This document shows, piece by piece, positions 39,601 to 49,796 of a stretch of 64,000 nt of DNA. A model generated the notes under the pieces. The model did no database searches. It was given only the letters and a program-made list of their open reading frames with translations, and was not told the origin of the DNA. The stretch comes from Papilionanthe hookeriana x Papilionanthe teres (Eukaryota; Streptophyta; Magnoliopsida; Asparagales; Orchidaceae). The DNA lies in NCBI GenBank assembly GCA_022702705.1, contig CM040422.1, forward strand, positions 36,665,270-36,729,269. The letters run 5' to 3'. Position 1 is the stretch's first letter. Each line of letters opens with the position of its first letter. Position numbers and translations under genes: made by a program.

Positions 39601-42600
39601 AAAATGGTCAAATTTTGGCCTAATGACCACCTAATTGACCCAATAGGACAACTTTAAACAATAAAGTTAACTTTGGTCACTGTCCCATTGACCAACCCAT
39701 TAACCCAATGGGTCAACTTTTGACCAAAAATTCAATTTTTGTCAAAATAATCAATTTTTGACCGAATGACCAATTATTGACCCAATAAGTCAATCTCTGA
39801 CAAAGAAGTCAACTTTATTCAAAATGGTCAATCTTTGACCCATTGACCCAATAGGTTAACTTTTTACTAAAAAGTCAACTTTGGTCAGAATGGTCAATCC
39901 TTGACAAAATGACCAACCCATTGACCTAATTGGTCAACTTTTGACCAAAAAGTCCATTTTCTTCAAAATAGTCAATTTTTGACCTAATCACTACCCCATT
40001 GATCCTATGGGTCAACTTTTGAACAAAAAGTCAATTTTGGTCAAAAAGGTCAATCCTTGACACAATAACATACCCATTGACACAATTGGCCAACTTTTGA
40101 CAAAAAAGTAAATTTTGGTTAAAAAAGTCAATTATTAACCAAATAACAAACCCATTGACCCAATAGGTTGGATTTTAACCAAAAAGTCAAGTTTAGTTAA
40201 AATGGTCAATTTCTGAACCAATAACCAAACCATTAACCCAATATGTCAACTTTTGACTAAAAAGACAACTTTGGTCAAAATGATCATCCTTGACCCAATG
40301 ACCAACACATTAACTAAATAGGTCAACTTTTGATCAAAAAGTTAATTTGGCCAAAATAGTCAATTTTTGACCTAATGACCATCCTATTGACAAAATAGAT
40401 AAACATTTTACCAAAAAGTCAACTTTAGTCAAAATGGTTAATTTCTTGCCCAATGACCAAAAATTCAACTTTGGTCAAAATGGTCTATCCTTAACCAATT
40501 CATTGACCCAATTGGTCAACTTTTGACCAAAAAGTCAACTATGGTCAAAATGGTCAATCCTTGACCCAATGACCAACACATTGACCCAATAGGTCAACTT
40601 TTGACCAAAAAGTCTATTTTCGTCAAAATAATCAATTTTTAACCTAACGACCACCCATTGACCCAAAAGGTCAACTTTTGATCTAAAAGTCCATTTTGGT
40701 CAAAATGGATAAATTCTGACCTAATGACCAACCCATTGACCCAATATGTCAATTTTTGAACAAAAAATCGATTCGGTCAAAATGGTCAATTTCTGACCCA
40801 ATAAGTCAACTTTTGACCAAAAAGTCATCTTTGGTCAAAATGCTCAATTCTTGACCTAACGACCAACCCTTTGACTCAATTGTTCAACTTTTGACCAAAA
40901 AGACAATTTTGGTCAAAATAGTATAATTTTGACCTAATGAGCATTATTGACTGAATAACTCAAACTCTTAGTAAAAAGTCAACTTTGGTTAAAATAGTCA
41001 ACACTTAACCCAATGACCAACCCATAGACTCAATAGGTCAACTTTTAACCAAAAAAGTCAACTTTGGTCAAAATGGTCAATCTTTGACCCAATGAACAGC
41101 CCATTGACCTAATAGGTTAACTTTTGACCAAAAATTCAGTTTTGGTCAAAATAGTCAATCTTTGACCCAATATGTTATTGACCCAATTGGTCAAATTTTA
41201 ACCAAAAAGTCAAATTTGGTGAAAATGGTCAATCCTTGACCCAATGACAAACCCATTGACCCAATTAGTCAACTTTTAACCAAAAAATCAACTTTGGTCA
41301 ATTTGTTCAATCCTTGACCCATTGTCTCAATAGATTAACTTTTGATCAAAATGTCAATTTTGGTCAAAATAGTTAATTTTTGATCTCATGACCATTCCAT
41401 TGACCCAATAAGTCAACTTTTGACCAAAAAGTCAACTTTGGTCAAATTGGTCAATTTTTGACACAATTACCACACCGTTAACCCAATGGATCAACTTTTG
41501 ACCAATAATTCAATTTTAGTCAAAATAGTTATTTTTTGACCTAATAACCAAATTTTGACCCAATAAGTCAATCACTAACTAAAAAGTCAACTTTGGCCAA
41601 ATGGTCAATCCTTGACCTAATGACCAACCCATTGACCCAATAGGTCAACTTTTGACCAAAAAGTCAACTTTTTTCAAAAAGCTCAATCCTTGACTTAATG
41701 ACCAGCCCATTGACCCAATAGGTCAACTTTTGACCAAAAAGTCAACTTTGGTCAAACTGGTCAATCCTTGACCCAATGACTAACCCTTAGACCCAATAAG
41801 TCAATCTCTGACCAAAAAGTCAACTTGGTCAAGATGGTCAATCCTTGACCCAATGACCAACCCATTAACCCAATAGGTTAACTTTTTATCAAAATGTGAA
41901 CTTTAGTCAAAATAGTCAATCCTTGACAAAATGACCAACCCATTGACATAATAGGTCAACTTTTGACCAAAAAGTTAATTTTGGTCAATATAGTCAATTT
42001 TTGAGCTAATGACCTCCACATTGACTCAATATGTCAAATTTTGACCAAAAAGTCAACTTTAGTCAAAATTGTCAATTTCTAACCCAATAACCACCCCATT
42101 AAACCAATTATTGACCCAATACGTCTATCTCTGACCAAAAAGTCAACTTTGGTCAAAATGGTCAAACCATGACCCAATGACCACCCAATTGACCCAATAA
42201 GTCAACTTTTGACCAAAAGTCTACTTTGGTCAAAATGGTCAATTTATGACCCAATGACTAACACATTGACCCAATAGGTCAACTTTTGACCTAAAAGTCA
42301 ATATTTTTAAAAATAGTCACTTTTTGACCTAATGACAATTATTGGCCTAATAAGTCAATCATGGAACAAAATGTCAACTTTGTTCAAAATGGTCAATCCT
42401 TAACCCAATCTCCAACCCATTGACCCAATAGGTTTACTTTTTACAAAAAAGTCAACTTTGGTCAGAATGGTCAATCTTTGACCAAATGACCAACCCATTG
42501 ACCAATTTGGTCAACTTTTGACCAAAATGTCAATTTTCATAAAAATAGTAAATTTTTGACCAAATGACCATCCCATTGACCTAAAGTGTTAACTTTTGAC

Positions 42601-42736
42601 CAAAATGTCAATTTAGGTCAAAATGATCAATCCTTGAAACAATGACATACCCACTGACACAATCGGTCAACTTTTGACAAAAAGGTAAAATTTTGTCAAA
42701 ATAGTCATTTTTTAACCCAATAACCACCTCATTGAC
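15686..42736. repeat. Satellite array, block 2 (77-78 bp TTGACC-type monomer)
   Basis: A 27-kb uninterrupted continuation of the same satellite in the same orientation. Monomer variants are arranged in recurring order, for example monomers with GACACAATGACATACCC followed by GACACAATTGG, monomers with CCACACCGTTGACCC (near 17196, 20676, 22893, 26051, 26841, 41471), and monomers with GACCCAGTAAGCCAATC (19031, 28591, 33220). Shared rare variants show displacements of 9.51-9.56 kb and 4.63-4.66 kb between such blocks. No gene or other insertion is visible. Short minus-strand frames here (for example 19420-19644, 28746-28967, 38193-38381) are repeat by-products built from the same few peptides. 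Confidence 0.97.
21460..28550. repeat. Nested segmental duplication within the satellite (3161 bp plus 791 bp)
   Basis: Rare variants recur at constant offsets. ATAGAACAAC is at 21521 and 24663 (3142). GACTCAGAAG is at 22291 and 25452 (3161, the extra 19 bp being a local duplication near 25400). CATTGTCCCC is at 22741, 25902 and 26693 (3161, then 791). CTAACGACCA is at 24031 and 27985 (3954, close to 3161+791). So about 3.15 kb (21460-24600) is repeated as 24600-28550, and the second copy contains a further 791-bp internal tandem duplication. Copies differ by scattered substitutions only, so this is among the youngest rearrangements in the array. Confidence 0.85.
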
Positions 42737-42740
42737 AAAA

Positions 42741-42992
42741 ATGGTATCAGAGCCAAGTTGGCCTGAAGAAAAATATATCTGTTCAAAACATAAAAAATGT
42801 TTTTGTACCTCTAGTTGGTCTAACGAAACATTCATTAGTTCTTATGAACAACAAATAAAAGATGAAAAAGATTTAAAGAGAAATGATTTAATAAATAAAG
42901 TGAAAGATTGGATAAATGAAAAAGAATTAGGAAAAAGATTGATAATAAATGAACTTACTGAACTTATTAAAAAGAAGTTAGATGTTGAATAA
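42741..42992 (+). CDS. Viral ORF A, small protein starting within the primer-binding site
   Basis: An 83-residue frame from ATG 42741; its second to fifth codons (V-S-E-P) are the PBS itself. The product has a Cys-containing N-terminal part (SKHKKCFC) and a charged, probably helical C-terminal half rich in Lys and Glu. I recognise no family. The frame upstream of this ATG is satellite, so the natural start is 42741. Its stop overlaps the ATG of ORF B in the string ATGTTGAATAA. The second copy (49797-50000) is nearly identical but lacks one A near 49990 and stops early. Small leader-proximal ORFs are common in caulimovirids; its role is unknown. Confidence 0.6.
   Translation: MVSEPSWPEEKYICSKHKKCFCTSSWSNETFISSYEQQIKDEKDLKRNDLINKVKDWINEKELGKRLIINELTELIKKKLDVE
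42742..42760 (+). promoter_or_regulatory. Primer-binding site for initiator tRNA-Met, copy 1
   Basis: TGGTATCAGAGCCA matches the complement of the 3' end of plant initiator tRNA-Met over 14 bases, with GTT matching again after one mismatch. In Caulimoviridae this is where minus-strand DNA synthesis starts and where the open-circular genome has its minus-strand discontinuity. It lies about 5 bp inside the left satellite junction. Confidence 0.92.
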
Positions 42993-43221
42993 ATTCTTTT
43001 TAGAAACCTAATTTAATAGAATTTGTGAAGTTCTTCAAATAAATATAAAAAATAAACAATTAGAGGTATTTCAGAAAGAACATGCTTTCCATATCAAATC
43101 TCCTTTGGGAAATAGTAACGAATGGATAGTAATAAGTTACATGATTTTAAAACAACAAATTGAACTAGGAATTTATACGACGGATAAACAAAATATCGAA
43201 ATTTTTAATATATGGAACTAA
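42982..43221 (+). pseudogene. Viral ORF B, unknown, one nonsense codon
   Basis: An 80-codon frame, broken at codon 10 by TAA where the second copy (50037-50276) has AAA. The rest is open and ends at TAA 43219-43221, overlapping the next start in ATGGAACTAA. The product is about 79 residues, mixed polar and hydrophobic with no transmembrane segment or known motif. The tight stop/start overlaps suggest that downstream ORFs were read by coupled termination-reinitiation or leaky scanning, as in other caulimovirids. That is inference. Confidence 0.6.
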
Positions 43222-44837
43222 ACCAGGAACAAATAGAAAAACTTAAAATGTTTAAAAATCTAACGCAAAATCGATTCAAAAGTCTAGCCAACATCGAAAG
43301 CACATCAATTATTTTTGAACTAGGATCAAAAATACTACAGAATCAACAAATATTAAACAATAACGTTGCTACTCTGTGGCTATCTTAGCTACCTCATTGT
43401 AATTTAAAAAAGATAGAAAATAATACTGAAATTCTTAACTGGACTAATATAAATAAACTTAACTCCCAAGGAAATTTACAAGGTGCCATAAGAGTGAATG
43501 AAATCATCCATATTGATGAACCTTCACCTTCTGACAATGAAATAAGAGATTTAGTCGATGTTCTAACTAAACACCAATTTATGGCAGGACCGGTAAATTA
43601 TCCTTCTGTAGATGCTCCTAGCTCATCTACTATTAATCAACCTACCAATCAACCTTTAAGTATAACCTATACTATAAACCAATCAACTAACCCCAGCTCA
43701 TCAACACGATATTTACCTCCAACTGTTAAACGCATTCCTACTAACAAACCAGAAAAGAGAAGTAATGTACCAGAACCAATTAGTGGTCATGGAATTTATT
43801 TGAACTTAGATTACGCTAAGGATGTGACTGAAATAATAGACAGATGGATCATAGAAAATAGTTTAGCAATATATAATTATAATTTAAAAGGTGAAGATGC
43901 TTTCGCATTCATAGAAAATACTCTAACGGGTATAGCAAGAAAATGGTTTATTGGACTTGAAGATGAACAAAGACAGACCATTAGAGGAATCTGTCAAGCA
44001 CCGGAAACAATAAATACCTCGGGTCGATGGCCTAATATTTATGGAAGTTTCCTAAAAAGCGAATTTCTAGGATACTTGGCTCATAATACTGAAATAGAAA
44101 AAAGAAAAATGCAAGCTGATACTGCTAAGCAAAAAATAACAAATTTAAATATTTGTAACATCTGCTATCTCAATGAATATAGTTGCGATTATCAAAAGTT
44201 CTATTATGATATATTAGATAAGGACAAACCACTATATTTAGATTCTTATTTTTATAATTTACCGAACCTTATAACATGTTGTGGAGTCAAGAATTTAAGA
44301 AGGCTTATCCCGACGATCGTACTCTAGGTAGTCGAATACAATTCGCCTATGAAAAATCGACACAAGCTTGTCAGTATATTGATTTACATAAACAAAATAA
44401 AAAATATAAGCAATCTCTTTGCTGCGAAAAATATGACTTAATTATTCACCAATGGGGATGTACAACTTCAAAAGAAGCTTGTAATTGCTCTACAAAAGAT
44501 AAAAAGAAAAAATTCTTTAGAAAAATAAATAAAAAACAATATAATCCAAATAAAAGAACATTCAGAAAAACAAGTAATTATTCAAACAATAAAAATAACA
44601 ATAGATGTTGGATTTGCAAGAAAGAAGGACATTATGCCAATAAATGTCCACAAAAGAATAAATTAACCCATGTCTCATCTCGTTTCAATTATTAACGAGC
44701 ATGAATTAGAACCTATCTTCAATTTTTCGTATATTGACATCGACGAAGAATTATATCAATTATCAGAAATAGAAAATAATATGATTGAAATGTTAAACTC
44801 TGATCATGAAATAGATGAATACTTATATTCTGATTAA
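43212..44837 (+). pseudogene. Viral coat protein (gag-like) with zinc knuckle, broken
   Basis: Capsid precursor that would bind and package viral RNA/DNA. ATG 43212 overlaps ORF B. The frame is interrupted by TAG at 43386-43388, inside a cluster of small changes relative to the second copy, then runs through a Ser/Thr/Pro/Asn-rich linker and the conserved core (FAFIENTLTGIARKWFIGL; GRWPNIYGSFLKSEF). A shift near 44260 moves it to another frame, which carries a Lys/Asn-rich basic stretch and a CCHC knuckle at 44606-44647 (C-x2-C-x4-H-x4-C, CWICKKEGHYANKC). A second shift near 44660 leads to an acidic Glu/Asp-rich tail that ends at TAA 44837, directly followed by the next ATG. Basic region, CCHC and acidic tail is the classic caulimovirid coat-protein order. 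I cannot tell whether the frame changes are decay or partly sequence error. Confidence 0.85.
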
Positions 44838-46106
44838 ATGAATCAAAATTCTCACATTGACATATCTAATGATGACTCAATTGAATATGAAAGACACGTG
44901 ACCCTATCTGAAGAATCTTATAATAAAATAAGAAAAAGAAAATTATCTCTAGGAACGAAAGACTGCTTCGATATGCTTATGTTTTCATGGAAAAGATATA
45001 TACATTACAGCATTAGATAGGGAGAACACCCTATCGATATAAACCAAACAGAAGGAAACATTAAAATACCACTCTACAACCAACAAATAAAATTACAAGA
45101 TTTACAGAGAATAAAAAACCCTGAAAAATATAAACATATATTTTTTGGAGGAATTCAAATATTAATCAAAGCATATTTTCGAAAAGGAATTGATAGCCCA
45201 ATTAGCATCTAGATATACGACGATAGAATTATACATTCTATAAAAGATGCATTACTTGGCGTAGTACAAGGAAATTTATGTTATCAAACATTAATATTTA
45301 ATTTACATCCAAACTATGCTATTAACATAAATGATAGACATATTGATCGCTCGCTAACCTTAAGACACAAATTAGACAGAGTCAAAATGAGAGAAGGTAG
45401 CGCCGTTTATAGTATAACTTATCAAGCCGCCTATGCTTACAGTAACCAACACAATACTGTAGCATTTAAAACACATAATATACCACTTCACATAGACCCA
45501 ATTTTTTCTAATATAGGACAAACTATTCAACCTGAAGAAGTACAAGAATTAGACATTACCACACCAAACATATTCTTAAACTTTGACGAAGGAACCAATA
45601 CAAACCAAACATTTCCAAAACTTACATATTTCAAAAATAATAATTCATTGATGATTACTCCAAGAAGATCCATCGACCGTGGAAAACAAATAATCCACAG
45701 ACACAGTTTTGAAATAAAAGAACATCAAAATAACCAATTATTAGTTCTCGGATACTACATCTCTCCAGAAAATAAAGGCAAAATACTACTAGATACTGGA
45801 TCCCACAAATCACACATAGATCAAAATTTAATTCCACAAAACCTAAAAATCTTAAAAGATAAACCATACACATACCAAGATTCTTTACAAAAACAATACA
45901 TTTGTACTCATGAAGCAAATATCCTCTTCGGATTTTGGGATGTAAATAATATAAGAATAGATTTCCAACACACATTTTTAACTGATGATATAAATTCTAA
46001 TCGAATTTTAGTAGGAATGGATTTCCTACAACAAAATAACATCACATTTAATTACAACTATGCAAATATAGATAATTATACTTTACCAAGAAATACTTTA
46101 CCATAG
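44838..46106 (+). pseudogene. Viral movement protein fused to a retropepsin-like domain, two nonsense codons
   Basis: One frame of 423 codons from ATG 44838, interrupted by TAG at 45018-45020 (codon 61) and 45210-45212 (codon 125) but without frameshift. The middle has the 30K-superfamily pattern: ALLGVVQGNLCYQTLIF, then the SAVYSITYQAAYAYSNQH segment. These proteins open plasmodesmata for cell-to-cell movement. Unusually, the last 110 or so codons form an aspartic-protease-like domain: ILLDTGSHKSHID with the catalytic-type Asp at codon 319 (45792-45800 for DTG), ending in ILVGMDFLQQNN, the shape of the retropepsin C-terminal hydrophobic motif. A separate, canonical protease follows in the next ORF. 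The stop at 46106 lies about 35 nt inside the overlapping open pol frame. Confidence 0.8.
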
Positions 46107-48014
46107 CTACATCAGATTACATTTATACATTCCAACATATGAACTTATACCAGTACATGCACTATGCGACACTGGTAGTGATATCACAGTATGTAAAAAA
46201 TCAATAATACCAGATCATATTCAACTCCATTCCCAAACATTGTTGCTACAAACATTTAATGGAAATACAACAATAAATCAATATTGGCAAAACCAATTAC
46301 TATATCTTGAAACCAGTTTAATAAAAATCCAAAAACTATGGTGTCTAAACGATAACGGACCAGACATAATACTAGGAAATAACTTCTTTAAATCCTTTTC
46401 ATCATTCACACAAACAGAAAACTCCATTATCTTAGTAACACCTGACGGTTACTCACTCAACTGTCCAATTATACAAAACCCAAACTTCTATACAACACAA
46501 CCAACATTACGCAGCCAACGTGGTGATTACCCATTAGATCAAAATATGAAAAAATCTTTTCCCAACATATTTACAAATGAACTAAGCTTGCATAGCATAA
46601 ATTCAACTTCCTCTAAGCTAGAACAACTTAGAACCTTTTCTAATTCCTTATTCAAAACATTTTCTGAAAACCCACTTGAATTTTGGAATAATGACGAACC
46701 ACTTGCATCCATAGAACTTATTAATCCTGTTCTTACTATTAGAGTAAAACCGATGAAATATAATTTAGAAGATAAGAACGAATTCCAATTACAAATCAAA
46801 GAATTATTAAATCTCAGATTAATAGAACCCAGTAAAAGTCCACATAGTAGCCCAACTTTTTTAGTCAGAAATCACGCTGAACAAATTAGAGGAAAAGTAA
46901 GGTTAGTTATAAACTACAAAAAACTAAACGACAACACTAAATTTGATGGATATTATCTACCTAACAAAGAAGTATTAATTAATCTCATCAAAAATGCTAA
47001 ATGGTTTTCTAAGCTCGATTGTAAATCCGGATTCTGGCAGATAAAAATGCACCCAAATAGTAAAGAATATACGGCATTTAGTACCCCACAGGGACATTAT
47101 CAATGGAATGTCATGCCATTTGGGTTAAAAAACGCACCTCAAATATTCCAGAGGAGAATGGATAATATATTTAAAGAACTATCTCATTTTTGTTTAATTT
47201 ATGTTGATGACATTTTAATATTTAGCGAAAATATTACTAAACATTTAAAATATTTATCTTTACTTGCTCAAAAAGCACAAAAACATGAATCGTATTAAGT
47301 AAGAAGAAAGCTGTATTTCTGGTTAATTCTATTAATTTCCTAGGACTTATAATTAATCACGGCTCGATTGAATTACAGGAACATATTCTAACAAAAATAA
47401 ATTATTTTAAACAAATTAACAATCAGAAAGGCCTACAACGGTTTTTAGGATGCGTTAATTACGCAGAAGCATTTGTAAAAAATTTAGCTGAACTAAGAGT
47501 GCCATTACAGAAAAAATTAAAGAAAAATTTTGCTTGGAACTGGAATGATGAAGATACTAACACCTTAAATCAAATTAAAGAGGTCTGTATGAACTTACCA
47601 AAGTTACACTTACACATACAAGGTGACTATCTAATTATAGAAACTGATAGTTCTGAAATATCATGGGGAGCCATCCTTAAAGCAAGAAGAGAAAAAATAG
47701 AATTATTATGTAGATATGCCTCAGGAACATACACCCAAACTGAACAAAATTATCACATAAATGAGAAAGAATTGTTAGCTATCAAAAAGGCAATTAAGAA
47801 ATTTGAAATATTTCTTAATGAAACATTTTTAATACGAACAGATAATAAAACGGCCATTTCTTTTATAAAAGGAAAAATTATAGACTCTCTGCCTAATAAA
47901 AGACTTATTCGTTGGCAAAGCTGGTTTTCTGCATATAATTTTGATATAGAATATATAGAAGGAAATAAAAATAATCTTGCTGATGTATTATCTCGTGAAT
48001 TATGCAGGAAATAA
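46072..48014 (+). pseudogene. Viral pol: aspartic protease, reverse transcriptase, RNase H; frameshifted
   Basis: Replication polyprotein. The frame is open from 46072, just after a TAG, and has no ATG before the protease, so its natural start or fusion to the upstream ORF is unclear. Protease: ALCDTGSDITVCKK (DTG at 46168-46176) and DIILGNNFF, the caulimovirid form. RT: LVINYKKLND, WFSKLDCKSGFWQI, AFSTPQGHYQWNVMPFG and the catalytic YVDD at 47200-47211. A frameshift near 47283-47294 follows; the next frame continues with FLGLIIN, RFLGCVNY, then RNase H (IETDSSEISWGAIL, NEKELLAIKKA, IRTDNKTAISFI) and ends LADVLSRE plus stop at 48014. All catalytic motifs seen are intact. The damage in this copy is the frameshift and the uncertain start. 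Confidence 0.92.
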
Positions 48015-49057
48015 ATATGGAAATAGAAGATACTGCTGAAATATGCGAAAGTGATGAGAAGTATAGCCTCGAATTAAACTCATATTTAGAAACTGTGGAT
48101 TTACAAATCTGGAAAATAGAATGCGAGATTTCTCTTGCAAGCAACGTACTTATTGAATTAAGAAAGCTGAAGAGTTATCTATGTGGAGAGAATATTGGCG
48201 AAGAAATACCGTCTATTGCAGAATTAAGAAAGATAAGAGATTTTGCAGATCTCTTAATTAGTAAAAATAAAGGAGAAGAAATTTCCAAAGAAACAAATAC
48301 TGCAGGAAGTACTTCGTCCCAAGTTATTCCAACTTATTCAAAGATACTCCAGACCGATTACAAAAAAATTACTGATATTTCAGATGAATGGTAGCAATTA
48401 TCATTTTATGGACAGCGTATAAATCCTAAAATATACTTCCACACAGCTGAAAGAAATCAGGTAGTATATTTTTATGGAAATACTGATGTTAAATTAGTTT
48501 CAGAATTATATAGATGTGGATTGATCCGAATGATTTATCTAGAAAATGAAAGTCTTCTGAAAGAATTACCTAAACCAATTATTGAGGCAATTGATGCCTT
48601 TCATCAAATATTAAAACATTGGAATATATTCTTAAAATTATATCAAACTTATCCAGAAGGAGGAAATATCTCTCTAGTTCAAATCGGAATTAGCAGCGAA
48701 CCATTCACTCCGAAATATAAACCAGATGAAGTTATGCATGCCCGATCAATCGCTGATGATCTCTATCAAATATGGATAGAAACTAAAAAGATAGATGCCA
48801 CAAATATCTGGGTATACCATTCATCTGATAAATTATTTATTTACAGTCACAGCAAGCAGCCTACAAAGAAAATACATGAGGCTCTTTATCTAAAGTGGGT
48901 AAATATTCTCAAGAAAAATAATGCCTCAGTTAATAAGGAGACGAAGAAATTATTTTGTGAAAAAATACAAAAAGATAAGACGCACAAATGTTCCAACTGC
49001 CAGAAGAAAGAAAGCATCGAAGAAATACATATTAAATTACAAGCAGGAAAAGTATAA
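48002..49057 (+). pseudogene. Probable viral translational transactivator / inclusion-body protein, one nonsense codon
   Basis: A frame of 351 codons from ATG 48002, overlapping the pol stop by 13 nt and broken only by TAG 48392-48394. The N-terminal part is acidic with a Leu/Ile heptad-like stretch (LQIWKIECEISLASNVL); the part after the stop has YFHTAERNQVVYFYGN and a mostly alpha/beta-looking core. The C-terminus is Lys-rich with a C-x2-C pair (HKCSNC) and a nearby His. Position after pol and before the intergenic promoter, length, and a Cys/His-containing basic C-terminus fit the caulimovirid transactivator (viroplasmin), which promotes reinitiation on polycistronic RNA. Direct sequence similarity is not obvious by eye, so the call rests mainly on location. 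Confidence 0.6.
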
Positions 49058-49102
49058 TACGTACCAGATTGCAATTATTTGTGAACGTACAACACACTTA
49101 CA

Positions 49103-49211
49103 AGAAAGGACGCTTTCCAGCTATGAAGATTCCAACCGTAACAATTAAGAAAACCTTTAGTCAGAAAGGACGCTTTCCAGCTAAGAGCCGTAACAATTAA
49201 GAAGACCTTTT
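49103..49211 (+). repeat. 60-bp direct repeat upstream of the viral TATA box
   Basis: AGAAAGGACGCTTTCCAGCT starts at 49103 and again at 49163; both copies continue to CCGTAACAATTAAGAA and ACCTTT. A third, degenerate piece (CTTTCCAAGCTAAGAAGATT) lies at about 49240-49260. Placed some 75-180 bp upstream of TATA, these may be duplicated enhancer elements; that role is inference. Confidence 0.8.
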
Positions 49212-49283
49212 CAGAATTAAGGGTACAATTATTCACTGCCTTTCCAAGCTAAGAAGATTCTCAATTATGTAAGATTGTGTGCT

Positions 49284-49290
49284 TATAAAT
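49284..49290 (+). promoter_or_regulatory. TATA box of the viral pregenomic promoter
   Basis: TATAAAT in a non-coding setting, followed 20-60 bp later by C/T-rich sequence typical of a plant transcription start region, and about 510 bp before the PBS. No as-1-type TGACG pair was seen upstream. Confidence 0.65.
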
Positions 49291-49796
49291 TGCAATCTCC
49301 CTCTATTGTAAGATCATCTCTGGCAATCCTCTCTTCTTTTCTCTATTGTAATGTGTGCAAGCCTCCGAGGCTAATTATCTTCTTCTAGCGTCTATGTCTG
49401 TAAGTCTGTTTTAATATAATTCTTATTATGCTTCCGTTATCTTTTAATACTGAATGTTTATTATCATTGCCGTTATTTTCTTAGTTACGCTTTAAGGTAG
49501 GAAACGAATTAAAGCTGTGTTCTGCGTCTTTGAAGTAGTTACAGAGGGGAGTGGTTTGATTCTTCGACCCCTTATCATCTTTAGAAAGCCACAAAGATGA
49601 ATGTAACATGAACCGAAGACGTATGGATCAAACCCTAGGAGAAGAACAGTAATAATAATATCAGGTCAGTATCATTATATAATAGGAAGCGTAATGGACC
49701 CTTATTAGGATAAATTTATAGATTATAGATGCAGGAAGAACTTTTATTAATAATGGATAAGAATAATATTGAGACATATAATAAGAGAAAATCAAA

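Noticed and set aside
42742..42760. tRNA-Met-like sequence, considered as a tRNA gene fragment
   Set aside because: Only the complement of the tRNA 3' end is present and it sits at the viral unit boundary in both copies; this is a primer-binding site.
45655..45975. Minus-strand frames inside the viral genes (45655-45975, 46539-46799, 47905-48144, 48886-49074)
   Set aside because: Shadows opposite well-supported viral coding frames, with no motifs of their own.
48921..49148. 75-codon plus-strand frame overlapping the end of the transactivator-like ORF
   Set aside because: Alternative frame over a Lys-rich coding end that runs into the promoter repeat; no conservation argument.
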